Origin: Blepharisma stoltei
Lineage: Eukaryota; Ciliophora; Heterotrichea; Heterotrichida; Blepharismidae
Direction: 5' to 3'
Assembly (NCBI GenBank): GCA_914767885.1
Contig: CAJZBQ010000047.1
Span: forward strand, 496,001 to 560,000
DNA: 64,000 bases
Shown here piece after piece: positions 1 through 10,200 of the stretch. A program made the translations under genes and the position numbers. The first letter of the stretch is position 1. Every line of letters begins with the position of its first letter. Under the pieces are notes generated by a model. That model was not told where the DNA came from, made no database searches, and saw only the letters and a list, made by a program, of their open reading frames with translations.

Positions 1-286
1 CTACATCTGTATAATAGCCTCCATAGAAAAAACTTAACTGTGAGGGATGATAGTTGAACCTCTTGCGTTTACAGCTGACGTGATTAGGGAGATAAAGATT
101 CCTTGAATATAATTTGAAGGTTTTTAGGTCCAAAGTCATTAAATCATCATAGCCGTGCTTGATCCATAAGAGCTCGTGCGTTTCAATTGCGAAATCTAAT
201 ATATATAGTGTATCAGCAGTTGAGATGCGCTTCGGAGTGATATTGATAGGATAATTTTGAGCAATTTGAGGAGAATATATGTGCTT
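1..286 (-). CDS. Partial kelch-like ORF (runs off window edge)
   Basis: An open minus-strand frame runs from about 286 down to the window edge. It contains a segment reading SQLSFFYGGYYTDV and phrases such as LDLKTFKLY that resemble the beta-propeller blades of the kelch-type genes next door. No ATG is visible at the 5' side and a TAA lies at 287-289, so an upstream exon or an eliminated insertion is likely. It may be another member of the local B-box/kelch family, but too little is present to be sure. Confidence 0.35.
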
Positions 287-683
287 TTATCAAATGATAT
301 GAGTTTATCATCACTAGACTGTCCTTTACTAATTTTGTTTTGCTCGATTTAACTCTTATATAATTTATTCACCCTTATGCACAATCCCAGTAGCTATTTT
401 TGTGATCTTAAGCTAAAAATTGTATTGCAACAAAAGTGTAGCCGCCAAATGGTGTTTATAGGGGAAAAACCTATAACAAGTTTGCAAAATTCGACTTGGT
501 TGTATACCCCATTTGGCAGGTATTTTTGGGTTGAAACTAACATCTCAGCTCATACCCCAAATGGCTCCCAAGGTGAACTTCTCAAGATTTAAGAGCTACA
601 TTTTATTATATTTTGCTATAAGTATTAGATCATTTAATAAATTTATTCTATATCAAAGCATTATAAAATAAAAGATGCTTTAT
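287..683. other. Intergenic stretch with a small inverted repeat
   Basis: No convincing gene is visible. A 71-codon plus-strand ORF at 377-592 has no recognisable composition or motif and is probably chance. Around 446-520 the words GCCAAATGG and CCATTTGGC face each other, with a further CCCCAAATGG near 560. This could be the remnant of a small palindromic insertion. Confidence 0.4.
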
Positions 684-2465
684 TTAGATTTTAACCATAA
701 CTTTTTGGGCTAAATTGAACTTGAAATACCTTTCCATCTTCAAACTCGTTACTATATATATAGCTCCTTTATTATATAAATAATAAACTTGTGCAGGATT
801 TTTACTAATTAATGAATTTCCTATTTGTTTTCAAGAATTTTCATCCCCTATTTCACTTTCATACACTTTCCCTCCACATTCAATCAGGTAAAATCTTTCT
901 GCTTTGATCAGTAGTTTTCTTTTTTCTGCTGCGAAATTGAAAGGAATTTTTGTAAAAGAATTGCTAGTGATTGAGTACCTCAGAATGTTTTTATTTGCGT
1001 GTCCAGAAATAAAAATATTACCTTTAAAAGTTACGCAATGGCAATAGCAATCGCCTTGTGGCATTGGATTTAAATTGACCCATCTGTTTCCTTCCAAATC
1101 AAACCTTTTTGATAGCGTTGAGATGTTACCATTAGGATTTAAACCTCCGAAGCAGTAAACGTTTCTATTGTAATAAATAGCTGATGATATAGCGCATGGT
1201 TTTCCAGCTGGCAATGTTCGAGCTCTGAAATTTTCATCAATTATCAATGAAATTCCGGAAGATGGAGCTTTTCCATAGCAGAAGAGCTCACAATTGGGAA
1301 TCTGAGCTATGCAAGTATCCCAATTTAATACCTCTGAACTATCCAACGGTTTAACCTCTTCTTCTTCATTTTTAGTGTCAAAAATCATTAAATTTGTCCT
1401 ATTGTTTTCTTCTTTTGTAAGATAAAGAGATGTTCTTTTATGAAAAGTAATGATATAATCTTTATAAGCTTGATTGAGCTCTTGACTAGAATTGCAAGTC
1501 TCTCTTAGCTCGTTTTCATATAATGAGCATGTTTTTCTGAAATCCCATTCGATTTCTGGGTCAATTGGATTACTTAATATCTCTGATCTTTTAATTTTAA
1601 GTTCATTTATTTTGGAACTTAGAGAAGAATTTTCTGAGATTTGTTGCTTTTCGTCAAGACCTGATAATCTTTTATTGATTTCTTCAGAGAGACTGAGCAG
1701 CTGGGAGTTGAAAGCATCCATTTCTTTTTTTCTCTTAAGTTTGGTAGCTTTTTTTCAATCTTCAAATTCTTTTTTGTTTTTCTTAACTTCTTTAAGAAGG
1801 TCTGTATAAGAACTTCTTATGTCTGTATGTTTATCATCAGGCATTTTCTTATTTGAATTGATTTTTTTATCATGCTTTTCTAAGATTTTTTCTATTTTCG
1901 AGAATCTGCTCTCAAAAATGTCTTCAAGTTTTTCTTTAATAGATCTTTCTATTAATTTATCAATTTCTTGGCTTAACTCACACAAAGCATGTTCACTACT
2001 ATATGAATCTGAGTTTACTGAAACCAATGTTTTAACCTTTTCTATAGCTTCATCAGGGCTTAACGATAATAATTTTAAAATTGGATCTTGCTCTAACTTT
2101 GATAATTTATTAGTTTGAGAAATCTTTTTAAATAGATCATTTAATTCTGTGGAGCCAGACTCAAATTTCTTTAAAAGATCTTCAAAATTATTTTCTGTGT
2201 TCCAAAGATTTTGACTAAAGGAATTTAAAATTTTTTTCTTTAATTTTTCATGTTCTGACTTTTTTTCAGCAAGAAATTTGAGAATAGCTTCCTTAGTCTC
2301 TGCTATAGGAATCAAAAAAATAGGGGCAAATTTATGGAGTCTTCCAGATATTTCGCAATGATTAATGAAGTGGATTTTGCATAAGTAAGCTTCAGGAGAT
2401 GTGCATTGGCATATATACTCAGCTTCAAACTCACAATTTTGCTCTAAGCATTTCTTGACCTCCAT
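684..2465 (-). CDS. B-box-like / coiled-coil / kelch-type protein
   Basis: Two minus-strand frames are one gene once TGA is read as Trp: near 1757 the text reads KKEFED-W-KKATK, and near 831 ENS-W-KQIGN. The true stop is TAA at 684-686, giving about 593 residues. The N-terminus has a Cys/His cluster (CEFEAEYICQC, YLCKIHFINHC) like a B-box zinc finger. A long charged helical region follows, then beta-propeller-like blades (YYNRNVYCFGGLN, RFDLEGNRWVNLNPM). Zinc-finger plus kelch proteins often act as adaptors, but the partner here is unknown. A close paralogue lies downstream on the other strand (2923-5330), so the pair is an inverted duplication. Confidence 0.8.
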
Positions 2466-2922
2466 ATTATAAGTGATATTAGAATTTTAACTATAATTAG
2501 CATTAAATACTTCTAAGGCTCGAAATTGTTAAATGATACTTAAGCCAGCTAGTGATATAACGATGCTTAGCAAAATTGAACTTTGTTTTAAAAGTTAATT
2601 TTAAGCATTAATATTTTTGACTTAAAATCATTTATTATCTCTCTTGCACGGATTAAGCACTTTAGAAGCTGTTGCTGATGTGCCTTATATGTTATTATAA
2701 TAACAAGTAATTTTCATTACAAATTTTAATAGGAGTCAAGCGTTTTGCGAATATTTTTCAATTTAGAAAGCACTTTAAATTAATAACGTTTAAAAATATT
2801 ACATCTCTGCTTGTATAAAGGCATCTTTTTTCATTATCAAAATGCATCGACTTAAGGTGAATCAGTTTAAATAACACATCTACTTTCAGCTTGAAATGAT
2901 AATATAGAACTTCTTTATAAAT
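2466..2922. other. Divergent intergenic region
   Basis: AT-rich spacer between the divergent starts of the two B-box/kelch paralogues, so it probably holds both promoters. No specific motif, repeat or ORF was recognised. Confidence 0.5.
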
Positions 2923-3553
2923 ATGGAGGCAAAGCGGTGCTTTGAGGTAAGCTGCTTGCTTGAAGCTGAGTACACATGTCAGTGCTCATCTCCTGAGACT
3001 TATTTATGCAAAGTGCACTGGATGAAGCATTGTGAACTAACTGATAGAGACCATGCATTTGAGTCTATATTTTTAAAGCCTTATGAAGGAACAAAAGAAG
3101 GAATTCTTAAATTTATTGAAAAAGAAAAATCTAAAAAAGAGAAAAATAAAAATAAAATCATTTCTTCTTTCAGCCAAAATCTTTGCAATTCAGAAAATTG
3201 CATTGAAGAACTTCTAAAAAAGCTGGACTCAGATTCAATAGAATTAGGAAATTTATTTGATAAAATTTCTAAAACCCAAAAAATTTCGAAGTTTGATCAA
3301 GACCCAATTATAAAATTATTGACTATGCAGCCTGATGATGCTATTGAGAATTTTAAAAAAATTATTCCGTCAAATGAAAATTCATATAATAGAGCTCATT
3401 TATTGTGCGGTCTCAGCGATGATATTGGGAAAATGATTGAAAGCTTCATTAAAGAAAAATTTGAAGCCTTCCTTGACAAAAGGCTCTTAAATATAGAAAA
3501 AACCCTTGAGAGACATAGTAACGAAATAGATTCAAATAAAGTAATAGAATTTA

Positions 3554-3983
3554 ATCTTAATTTTAAGCTTAATTAATCTATATGCGTTTAACATCCAATA
3601 CCGCTCTGGGGCGAATTTCGCGCCATTTTCCTTGGGTCCTAATTGGTGTGAAAGCGCCCGACTTTGATCGCCAAAAGAGTATGTCAGTCCCTAAGTTTGG
3701 GCTTCAACGACTCTTCTTTGTGCTCAGGTACTTACTTGGGTCTGAACGGCACCCTAAAGGTTCCAGTCTCCACCGCCTGGGCTAAGTGGTACCCTTTGGA
3801 AAATTCCACTCAATAAGGTTAGGAATGCATAGGAAAAGCCACCCGGCTTTTGCTTCCCTGACATAGCTGGGACAATTTCACTAGGGGAAACTAAACCACA
3901 TAATTGAAATATGCAAGAGATGTATTTCCGTTGGGATACCAGAAAATTTGAGTAACACCATATTTTAATTATAATAGAATCTA
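3554..3983. mobile_element. IES, SINE-like, about 430 bp
   Basis: This GC-richer insertion lies inside the kelch paralogue. It is flanked by a near-perfect direct repeat, TAATAGAATTTAATC at 3543 and TAATAGAATCTAATC at 3973, with TA at both junctions. Excision between the TAs keeps the reading frame. The repeat looks like a target-site duplication of a retroposon, yet the junction also fits IES excision. No long ORF is present; the inserted sequence is not recognised. Confidence 0.75.
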
Positions 3984-4527
3984 ATCAGATAAAAGAAGCA
4001 ATGAATCATATTTCGAATTTAATGAATGAAGCTGAGAAAACTAAGAAAGAATTTGAAGATTTTAAAATATTAGCTCAGGTAAAAATGCAAAACGAATTAA
4101 ATTTGCTTAATACTCAGCTGCAAAATCTTAAAAAATGGTTGCCTGATCTTCAGCTGCATGATTTAAGGGGGAAAAAATCTGAAATTTTAGATTTACCGAT
4201 AAATCCAAAAATAGAACAAGATTTCAAATTAACCTGTGAATTATTTGAAAAAGAATTGTTCGAGCTTCGTAGCGCTCATCCATCACTAAGCCAAGCATAT
4301 GAAGATTACATAAAAGCTTATCATCAAAAAGCTTCTCTATATCTTATTGATGAAGATATTATAGGCCGAAAAACTAATTTATTTATCTCTAACACTGAAA
4401 GTGAGAGAGATGAAGTTAAGGTGCTTGATGGATGGGAACCATTAAAATGCGGTACATGCATTTTGGAAATCTTCCACCTTCTGGCATGACAATCATAGCT
4501 ACTGAAAATTTTGATGTTAGAAGACTA

Positions 4528-4754
4528 TACCCCCTGAAATATTTTAGATCATTATTTGACCATCTATTTTTAATTTTCAAAATTAATTTATGCTTGTCAG
4601 CTTTTTTGAAAAGAAAAACGAAAATGAAAAATCTCCGTTATGGTTTTAAGGTGCCCAATCAGACTTGGACTGTATAAGGCAGGTGCCCTGGACCATAATT
4701 TTTCTGGTTTGTATTCTGCTGGGGATAGTGATCTATTATGGTGAATAAATTATA
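4528..4754. mobile_element. IES in kelch paralogue, about 227 bp
   Basis: TA-bounded insertion (TA at 4526-4527 and 4753-4754). Deleting it restores the match to the sister gene (RRL-PFGKPCYW against RTLPAGKPCAI). It contains stops in all useful frames, and no recognisable termini of the other families here. Confidence 0.75.
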
Positions 4755-5518
4755 CCATTTGGAAAGCCTTGCTATTGATCATCAGTTATTTATTTTAATA
4801 GAAGTGTTTATTGTTTTGGAGGATTTAATGATGGCTATTTGAATTTATCAGAAAGATTTGATTTAGATAGAAATCTATGAATAAAATTAAGCCCAATGCC
4901 AAAAGCAGATGCTGGTTGCCATTCTCTAGTGTTTAATGGAAATATTTTAATATCTGGGTGCGCTAGCAGAAATCTTACTCGTTATTCAATTGATGCCAAC
5001 AATTTCACAAATATTAATTATGACTTCTCAGAATCTAAGAGAAAGATTTTGATTAAGGTCGAAAGGTTTTATTTGATTGAGTGTGGAAAAGGATGGATTT
5101 ATGAAAGCGAAATTGATGATTACACTTTTTGAAAACAAATAGGTAGGTCTATAATAAGCCATAGCTGTCCTTATCAAGCATATTGCTCTTATAATAAAAA
5201 AGCAATACATATTGGATTAAATTTACGCAGAAAGCAATATTATAAATTTGATCTAGAGCAAAATCAATGGATAAATACAAATGAAGAAAAAAATTGGATC
5301 AGTAATAATAAAAATTGCTTAATCTGGTAGTCATGAGAGCTACAAAATTAAACTGATTAAAGTCCATAATCTTACATATCTGTATGCAGTTTTTATATTC
5401 TTTCAATATTTTATAATTAAGTATAATTATTTAAAAGTGAACTCATATAAATATTATGCAAGAAATTTAGATAGATAATAATCAATTATATTTAAATTTG
5501 TCGAATTATATTGTTTGG

Positions 5519-8500
5519 TTAAATTCCAAATTTAAGAGATATCGAATTCAATTGATCTTCAATTTCCGAAATTTGATATAGTTAACTACACTGACTGGCA
5601 CGGGGTGCTTTTGGCTCGAAAACTGAGCCAAAAGCACCCCGTGCCAGTTAGTGTAGTTCACTATATTTCTTTTTAGAGTAATGAGCAAGATCTTTTTCGA
5701 TGCTTGCAATTTTTGAGTTTGTTATTTCTTTTTCTTTCTTGAAATCATAAAGTTTTTTCTTAAGAATTCTATTTTCTTCCATAATCTGCCCCATATTTTT
5801 ATGAGATTCTCCATAGTTATGAGCCTGCATCCCTTTAATAGTCTTTATCTCCAATTCTTTTTCTTTTCTTTGCAGCCTTTCTTCTTTAATTTTTAACTTA
5901 TTTTCAAGGCTCTTTATTTCCTCCTCCTTAACCAATAATTTTCCTTTTAGCTCATAAATTTCCTCTTTTTGCATTTCTATATCTTTTTCTCTCCTATGTA
6001 TTTCAATCCATTTCTCATGCATTATTTTTTCTTGTTGGAGCCTTTCTTCTATCAAAATCGAGGCAGCTTCTTCTTTTGCCTTAATCTCGTTCATTTTTTC
6101 GTCAAATTTTGACTCATCCTTGACTCTTTTCAGCTCGAACTCTAAAAACGATTTTTCAACCAAGCAATTATCAAATTCCCTTCTCAAATACTCCAATTCT
6201 TCTGAAGACTTTATAGTTTGGCTTCTCTGTCGAGAAACTGAGCCTATACTAATAAAAGAAAATTTTCTTGAGGTTTCAAAGACTGGGCTTATACTTCTGG
6301 AAGGTGTTGAACAAAAAGAGGAGCTTGGGGAGGTCATAAAATAGCTAGATGTGCAGGATTGCTTGGGATTTCGAGAAAGCCTTGACTTGATTCTTAGCTT
6401 TTCTTCTTTGTTGATCCATTCTTTTTCGATTATATATAAAGACTTATTTAACTTTGCAGTTGCCAATGCGCTGTTTTCGATAGCTTTTTCTGTTTTGAGC
6501 TTGCTCCCCCCTCCGTGAGTGAACAAAACCATTAGAAAAATCGCCATTTTTTTCCCAAAAACCCACCCTCCGTGAGTGAACAAAAATTTTTTATGAAAAA
6601 AAAGATATATAAGTGATAATTAGTATAATGAGATCTCAAGCTAATTCTGTTTAATTTTGAACGGATTGCGTTTTAAAACATAAATTTTATAAATTAAATT
6701 AATATTTGGCCCCAATTTTTGCAAATTAGGATTATTTTAAAATTTTGGAAAAAAAAAATTTCTATAAAATTTTATATATAAATTTTTTAAAAAAAAAAAT
6801 TAACCCCCCTCCGTGAGTGAACAAAAAATTTTTTTGTTCACTCACGGAGGGGGAGTGGAGAGTTAGAGATCTTAGTTTTGATCGAGTTTATGGATCTACA
6901 AAGCTGATGGACTAGATGCTTATCAGAGCATACAGATATTTCATGCTCTTTTTCTTTCAGCTCTCCTAATAGTTTTAAAATTTCAAGATCTTTCGTTGTA
7001 GAACCTGAAGGTTTTTGCTCCTCAGAACTACTAGGTGAGGAAAGAAATAATTTCTGAAGAGACTTAATTGCAGCTCTTAATTCTTTATTTTCGTTTTTTA
7101 ATTCCTGGATCTCCCCATTGCATTGTTTTAAATTTTCGTCTAATATTTTTTGATTTGCAATAAGAAACTCATTTTCATGCCTTGCCAGCTCTTCTTTTTC
7201 TTTATAGATTTTAATTGATTCCTGCATATCAGTCATTAGGGGTCCTTCAAAACTCAGCCCGGTCTGGTCAAATGATAATTTCATCTTCGCAAATTCCGCA
7301 TCCTTGCTCATTTGCTCTGCAATTCTTTCAATGTTTTCTGTTTCCAATCGTGACCTATCCATCATCTGTAAGCTATATTCTTCACAAAAAGAATCAAATT
7401 CTCCTTCTGTGTTCACTTCAGTTTGATAAAAGAAAGCAGGCTGTGAAACACTTTCATTGTTTTTTGGTAATGGGATAGTAGAGCTGCAAAAATCGAAGTC
7501 AGCATTAGGGCAGTCCCAGACTTCTGATGGCTTTTTTACTTTGATAGAGACTTGAAAGTTAGCTATATTAAACTTATATGCTTTCTCAGTCCCTCCTTCA
7601 CTAATTAAGTCGATAATATCTTCTAATTGAGTAATGGAAGATTTTATGTCGTCAACTCGACATAAAATTAATTCGCTTTCTGATTTTGTGCTTGAGCGGG
7701 CTCGTGTTCGAGCTTTTTTGGCCGTTTCGCCTACAACTCTTCTGACTTGGAGTCAGAACTCTGGGACTTGGCTCTGTAGATCTTTGTCTATTTGAGGCAG
7801 ATCACAATCCAAGAGATTTTCAATATCAGTCCTGATTTTTAATAAGTGATGGTAGCACACATTTTCTATTTTGGGATCGTAGAGTTTTTTATAGTTTTCC
7901 AGCTCATTTTTAATATTATTTATTTCTTTCTCTTTTTGCTTAAGTTTTTCTTGATTTTCTTCAATATCAGATATTTTGAGCATTTCTAAGTAATCTAAAT
8001 CTGCTTGCAACTGATTACACCTCGTGCATAGATTATCGCTGTCAGCTCTATTGAGAGTATCATCATCAGAATTTGTAAACAAAATTCTGGAATCTGGCTG
8101 AGAGACCCTAATCATTTTTTCATAGCATTTCCTTAGTGCCATTTCCAACTCAATATCAGAATAAATATCGATCGAAATGTTGATCCACTTTTGAATAGTT
8201 TTCTCAATTTCTGATTTGAACATAGAGATCCCATAATCAGGATTCTTATCAAATTGAAATAGATCACAGTTAAAATCCTCATTTCCCCTCATAATAAGTC
8301 TTAATATGTACCCTCTCAAATCTTCATTTTCCATGCTCATTTTTGAAATTTCTTTGCAATCGGATTTTTGGGATTTTTCCTCGAGTCAGTTTCTTATTTT
8401 TTTGACTTCTTCGTATATATTCAAAATCTTTTCTTGAATCAGTTCATCATTCGAGGAAGAATTACTTGAAAGAAAGGACGAAAGTTGCGAACAGATTGTC

Positions 8501-8646
8501 TTAAAGAGATTGGAGTCTGATGGAGGAGGGCATGGGTCGATAATTCACTTTCTTTTTGCAAAAGAAGGAGGGGTTTTTATGGTTGATTCAGGTTCAGCTG
8601 TTGTACATTTGGCTTTAGGAAAGATTGGAGTCATAGGTCTGCTCAT
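5519..8646 (-). CDS. Long coiled-coil protein with two IESs
   Basis: Reading TGA as Trp joins three minus-strand frames into one gene starting at ATG 8646 (MSRPMTPIFPKAK). Trp TGAs include the junctions at about 8385 and 7752 (PEF-W-LQVRR). Removing 6483-6865 joins KTKIS to IENSALAT in frame. Removing 5579-5665 replaces the early stop at 5648 with an extended end (YQISEIEDQLNSIS...). The protein has a Pro/Ser-rich head, several stretches of Glu/Lys heptads, and a Ser-rich linker near SPSSSFCSTPSRSISP. It is probably cytoskeletal, basal-body or scaffold-like; no enzyme domain is seen. Confidence 0.8.
5579..5665. mobile_element. Palindromic IES, 87 bp
   Basis: A nearly perfect hairpin whose 34-base arms (starting AACTACACTGACTGGCACGG) surround a 7-base loop. 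The ends read TATAGTTAACTACAC and GTGTAGTTCACTATA, so TA lies at both borders. It falls within the 3' end of the coiled-coil gene, and excision changes the protein's C-terminus. Confidence 0.75.
6483..6865. mobile_element. IES containing a Pogo-type MITE
   Basis: A MITE of the CCCTCCGTGAGTGAAC family occupies about 6505-6854, reverse orientation, with the hairpin end on the right. The TA pair that restores the host frame (6481-6482 and 6864-6865) lies about 20 and 10 bases outside the MITE ends, so the MITE seems nested in an older IES. Confidence 0.85.
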
Positions 8647-8858
8647 GTGTTGAAATATGAATTAAGTTTTAATTTCATTTATGCTGCTAATTAATGAATG
8701 CTGATCTTATTCAGGTAATGCATTATTGAACTTATGATATCTAAATTAAATGCAGGCATAAAGTGTTAATGCGAATCTAAATTAAATGCAACTATTATGC
8801 TCTCCATTTAACCCAAAAAAACAGAATAGTCTATATATGAATTCCTAAATTTATAAAG

Positions 8859-9509
8859 ATGAAAGTCTTTTTTTACGCAGTCAGAGCAGGGCGAAGACCT
8901 GGAATCTATAAAAGTTGAGATGAATGTCTAGAACAAATACATAAATTTCAAGGCGCCGATTACAAGAAATTCCCTGATTTCGATTCTGCTAAAAAATTTT
9001 TAAGCTATGAATCTAAAGAAATTCCTAAAACGTTGCAGTCATCAGAAACTGAAGACATTGAAAAAGAAAAGAAAGAAATATTCGATAATGCTGGAATTGT
9101 ATATACAGATGGAGGATCTCGGGGCAATCCTGGGATTGCTGGCTGTGGAGCTGCTCTCTACAACTTAAAACACATAGAAGTAGCAAGCTCGTACAAGTTT
9201 TTAGGTAGGAAGCTTACAAATAACATTGCAGAATATGAAGGAGTTCTTCTTGGTATGGAGCTTGCTACTGAGCATAATGTGAAAAAATTAGAAGTCCGTT
9301 CAGATTCTAAATTGGCTGTGTCACAAATTCAAGGGAAATGAGCTGTGCGACATCCTGATATAATGGAAATTTGGAACAAAACTATGAGCAAAACTAAAAA
9401 TTTTGAGTCTTTTTCAATAAAACACATTGACAGAGAAATGAACTCTAGGGCTGACGAACTTGCAAACAAGGGAATGGATCTTATAATTGTTGAAAATAAT
9501 GAAATATAA
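8859..9509 (+). CDS. RNASEH1: Ribonuclease H1 with N-terminal hybrid-binding domain
   Basis: The start at 8859 gives MKVFFYAVRAGRRPGIYKSW, the typical caulimovirus-type RNA:DNA hybrid-binding domain (residues about 1-45), followed by a linker and an RNase HI domain. Catalytic acids are visible: Asp in YTDGGSRGNPG, Glu in NIAEYEGVLLGMELA, Asp in VRSDSKLAVSQ and Asp in SRADELANKGMD. Two TGAs are read as Trp, including the invariant position in QIQGKW-AVRHP; with TGA as stop the last catalytic Asp would be lost. About 216 residues, normal for the family. The enzyme removes RNA from RNA:DNA hybrids in the nucleus or mitochondrion. Confidence 0.96.
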
Positions 9510-10200
9510 TGAATTGGCTTATATAAAGCGTTTTCTGGTATGGACAAAAATTTGATAAGATCTTATATTTGTAATAGATTTTTCTTACTAAATCTCAGAG
9601 AGCAAGCATGATATAGCCTGAGTCTCCTTTGGGCTCGGTCTATATAGTGAAGAACACAATTCTTAGAAAATCTAAATTCAATTATAAATAAATATAAGAC
9701 AAATATTCCCTTAAACATAAATTTAAAAATAGAATTATGATTTCCTTTCAGCCTAGTAGGTGCAGCATACTAAGGTAAAAAGTCGGATGAGATGATTTTT
9801 GATAGCTATTTCAAAGAAACAATAAAAATTTATTGGCTAAATTACTTGACAGAAGGAATAAATTGTGAAAAGAGAGAAATTTGACTAATTCTAAATAGGA
9901 GTTTATCGAAAAACAATTGAAATTAAAAAATATGATTTCCTTTCAAATGGCTATGCATCGAAAACTTTTAAACAAAAACAATTATAAAATAATGATTTCA
10001 AAAAAATTATTTAAGTCTCTTAATTTAATATTATTCATATTTGCATTAAAAAACCCAAAGAACCCAATAGATTTCTTTATATTTTATAATTTAAATTCGT
10101 CGCCTCTTTGATTAAACAATAATATTCTGCAGCAAACAAATTAAGAAAAGATGGTCGTGATTTATTCTAAAAACTATATCATTTTATTAAATAATTAGGA
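9510..10200. other. Intergenic stretch with a 33-bp TATAGCC palindrome
   Basis: The main structure is at 9612-9644: TATAGCCTGAGTCTCC facing GGGCTCGGTCTATA, a miniature member of the TATAGCC family also at 61408 and 33279. The word ATGATTTCCTTTCA occurs twice (about 9737 and 9931). Small ORFs here (for example 9917-10111) lack any recognisable feature. Confidence 0.5.

Larger units (their letters stand above)
2923..5330 (+). pseudogene. B-box/kelch paralogue with two IESs and a frameshift
   Basis: This is the paralogue of the gene at 684-2465, with the same B-box-like N-terminus (EYTCQCSSPETYLCKVHW), coiled coil and kelch blades (SVYCFGGFNDGYLNLSERF). Removing 3554-3983 joins IEFN to QIKEAMNH in frame. 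Removing 4528-4754 joins VRRL to PFGKPCYW in frame; TGA is Trp several times. The stop is TAG at 5328-5330. One defect is not explained by insertions: near 4455-4470 the frame shifts by one base and about twelve residues present in the sister gene are missing. This suggests a decaying copy, or a sequencing error plus a natural deletion. Only if the shift is an error would this be a working adaptor-type protein. Confidence 0.6.

Noticed and set aside
377-592. 71-codon plus-strand ORF
   Set aside because: No ATG context, domain or codon bias; it overlaps an inverted repeat and is likely chance.
3582-3785. 67-codon ORF within the insertion in the kelch paralogue
   Set aside because: Lies wholly in an IES that is removed; no recognisable protein similarity.
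6505-6854. Possible CRISPR-like repeats (CCTCCGTGAGTGAAC recurring)
   Set aside because: The repeats are terminal and subterminal motifs of a MITE, with no spacers of regular length, and the organism is a eukaryote.
9917-10111. 64-codon ORF rich in Lys, Asn and Phe
   Set aside because: Composition simply reflects AT-rich spacer DNA; no relatives or motif recognised.
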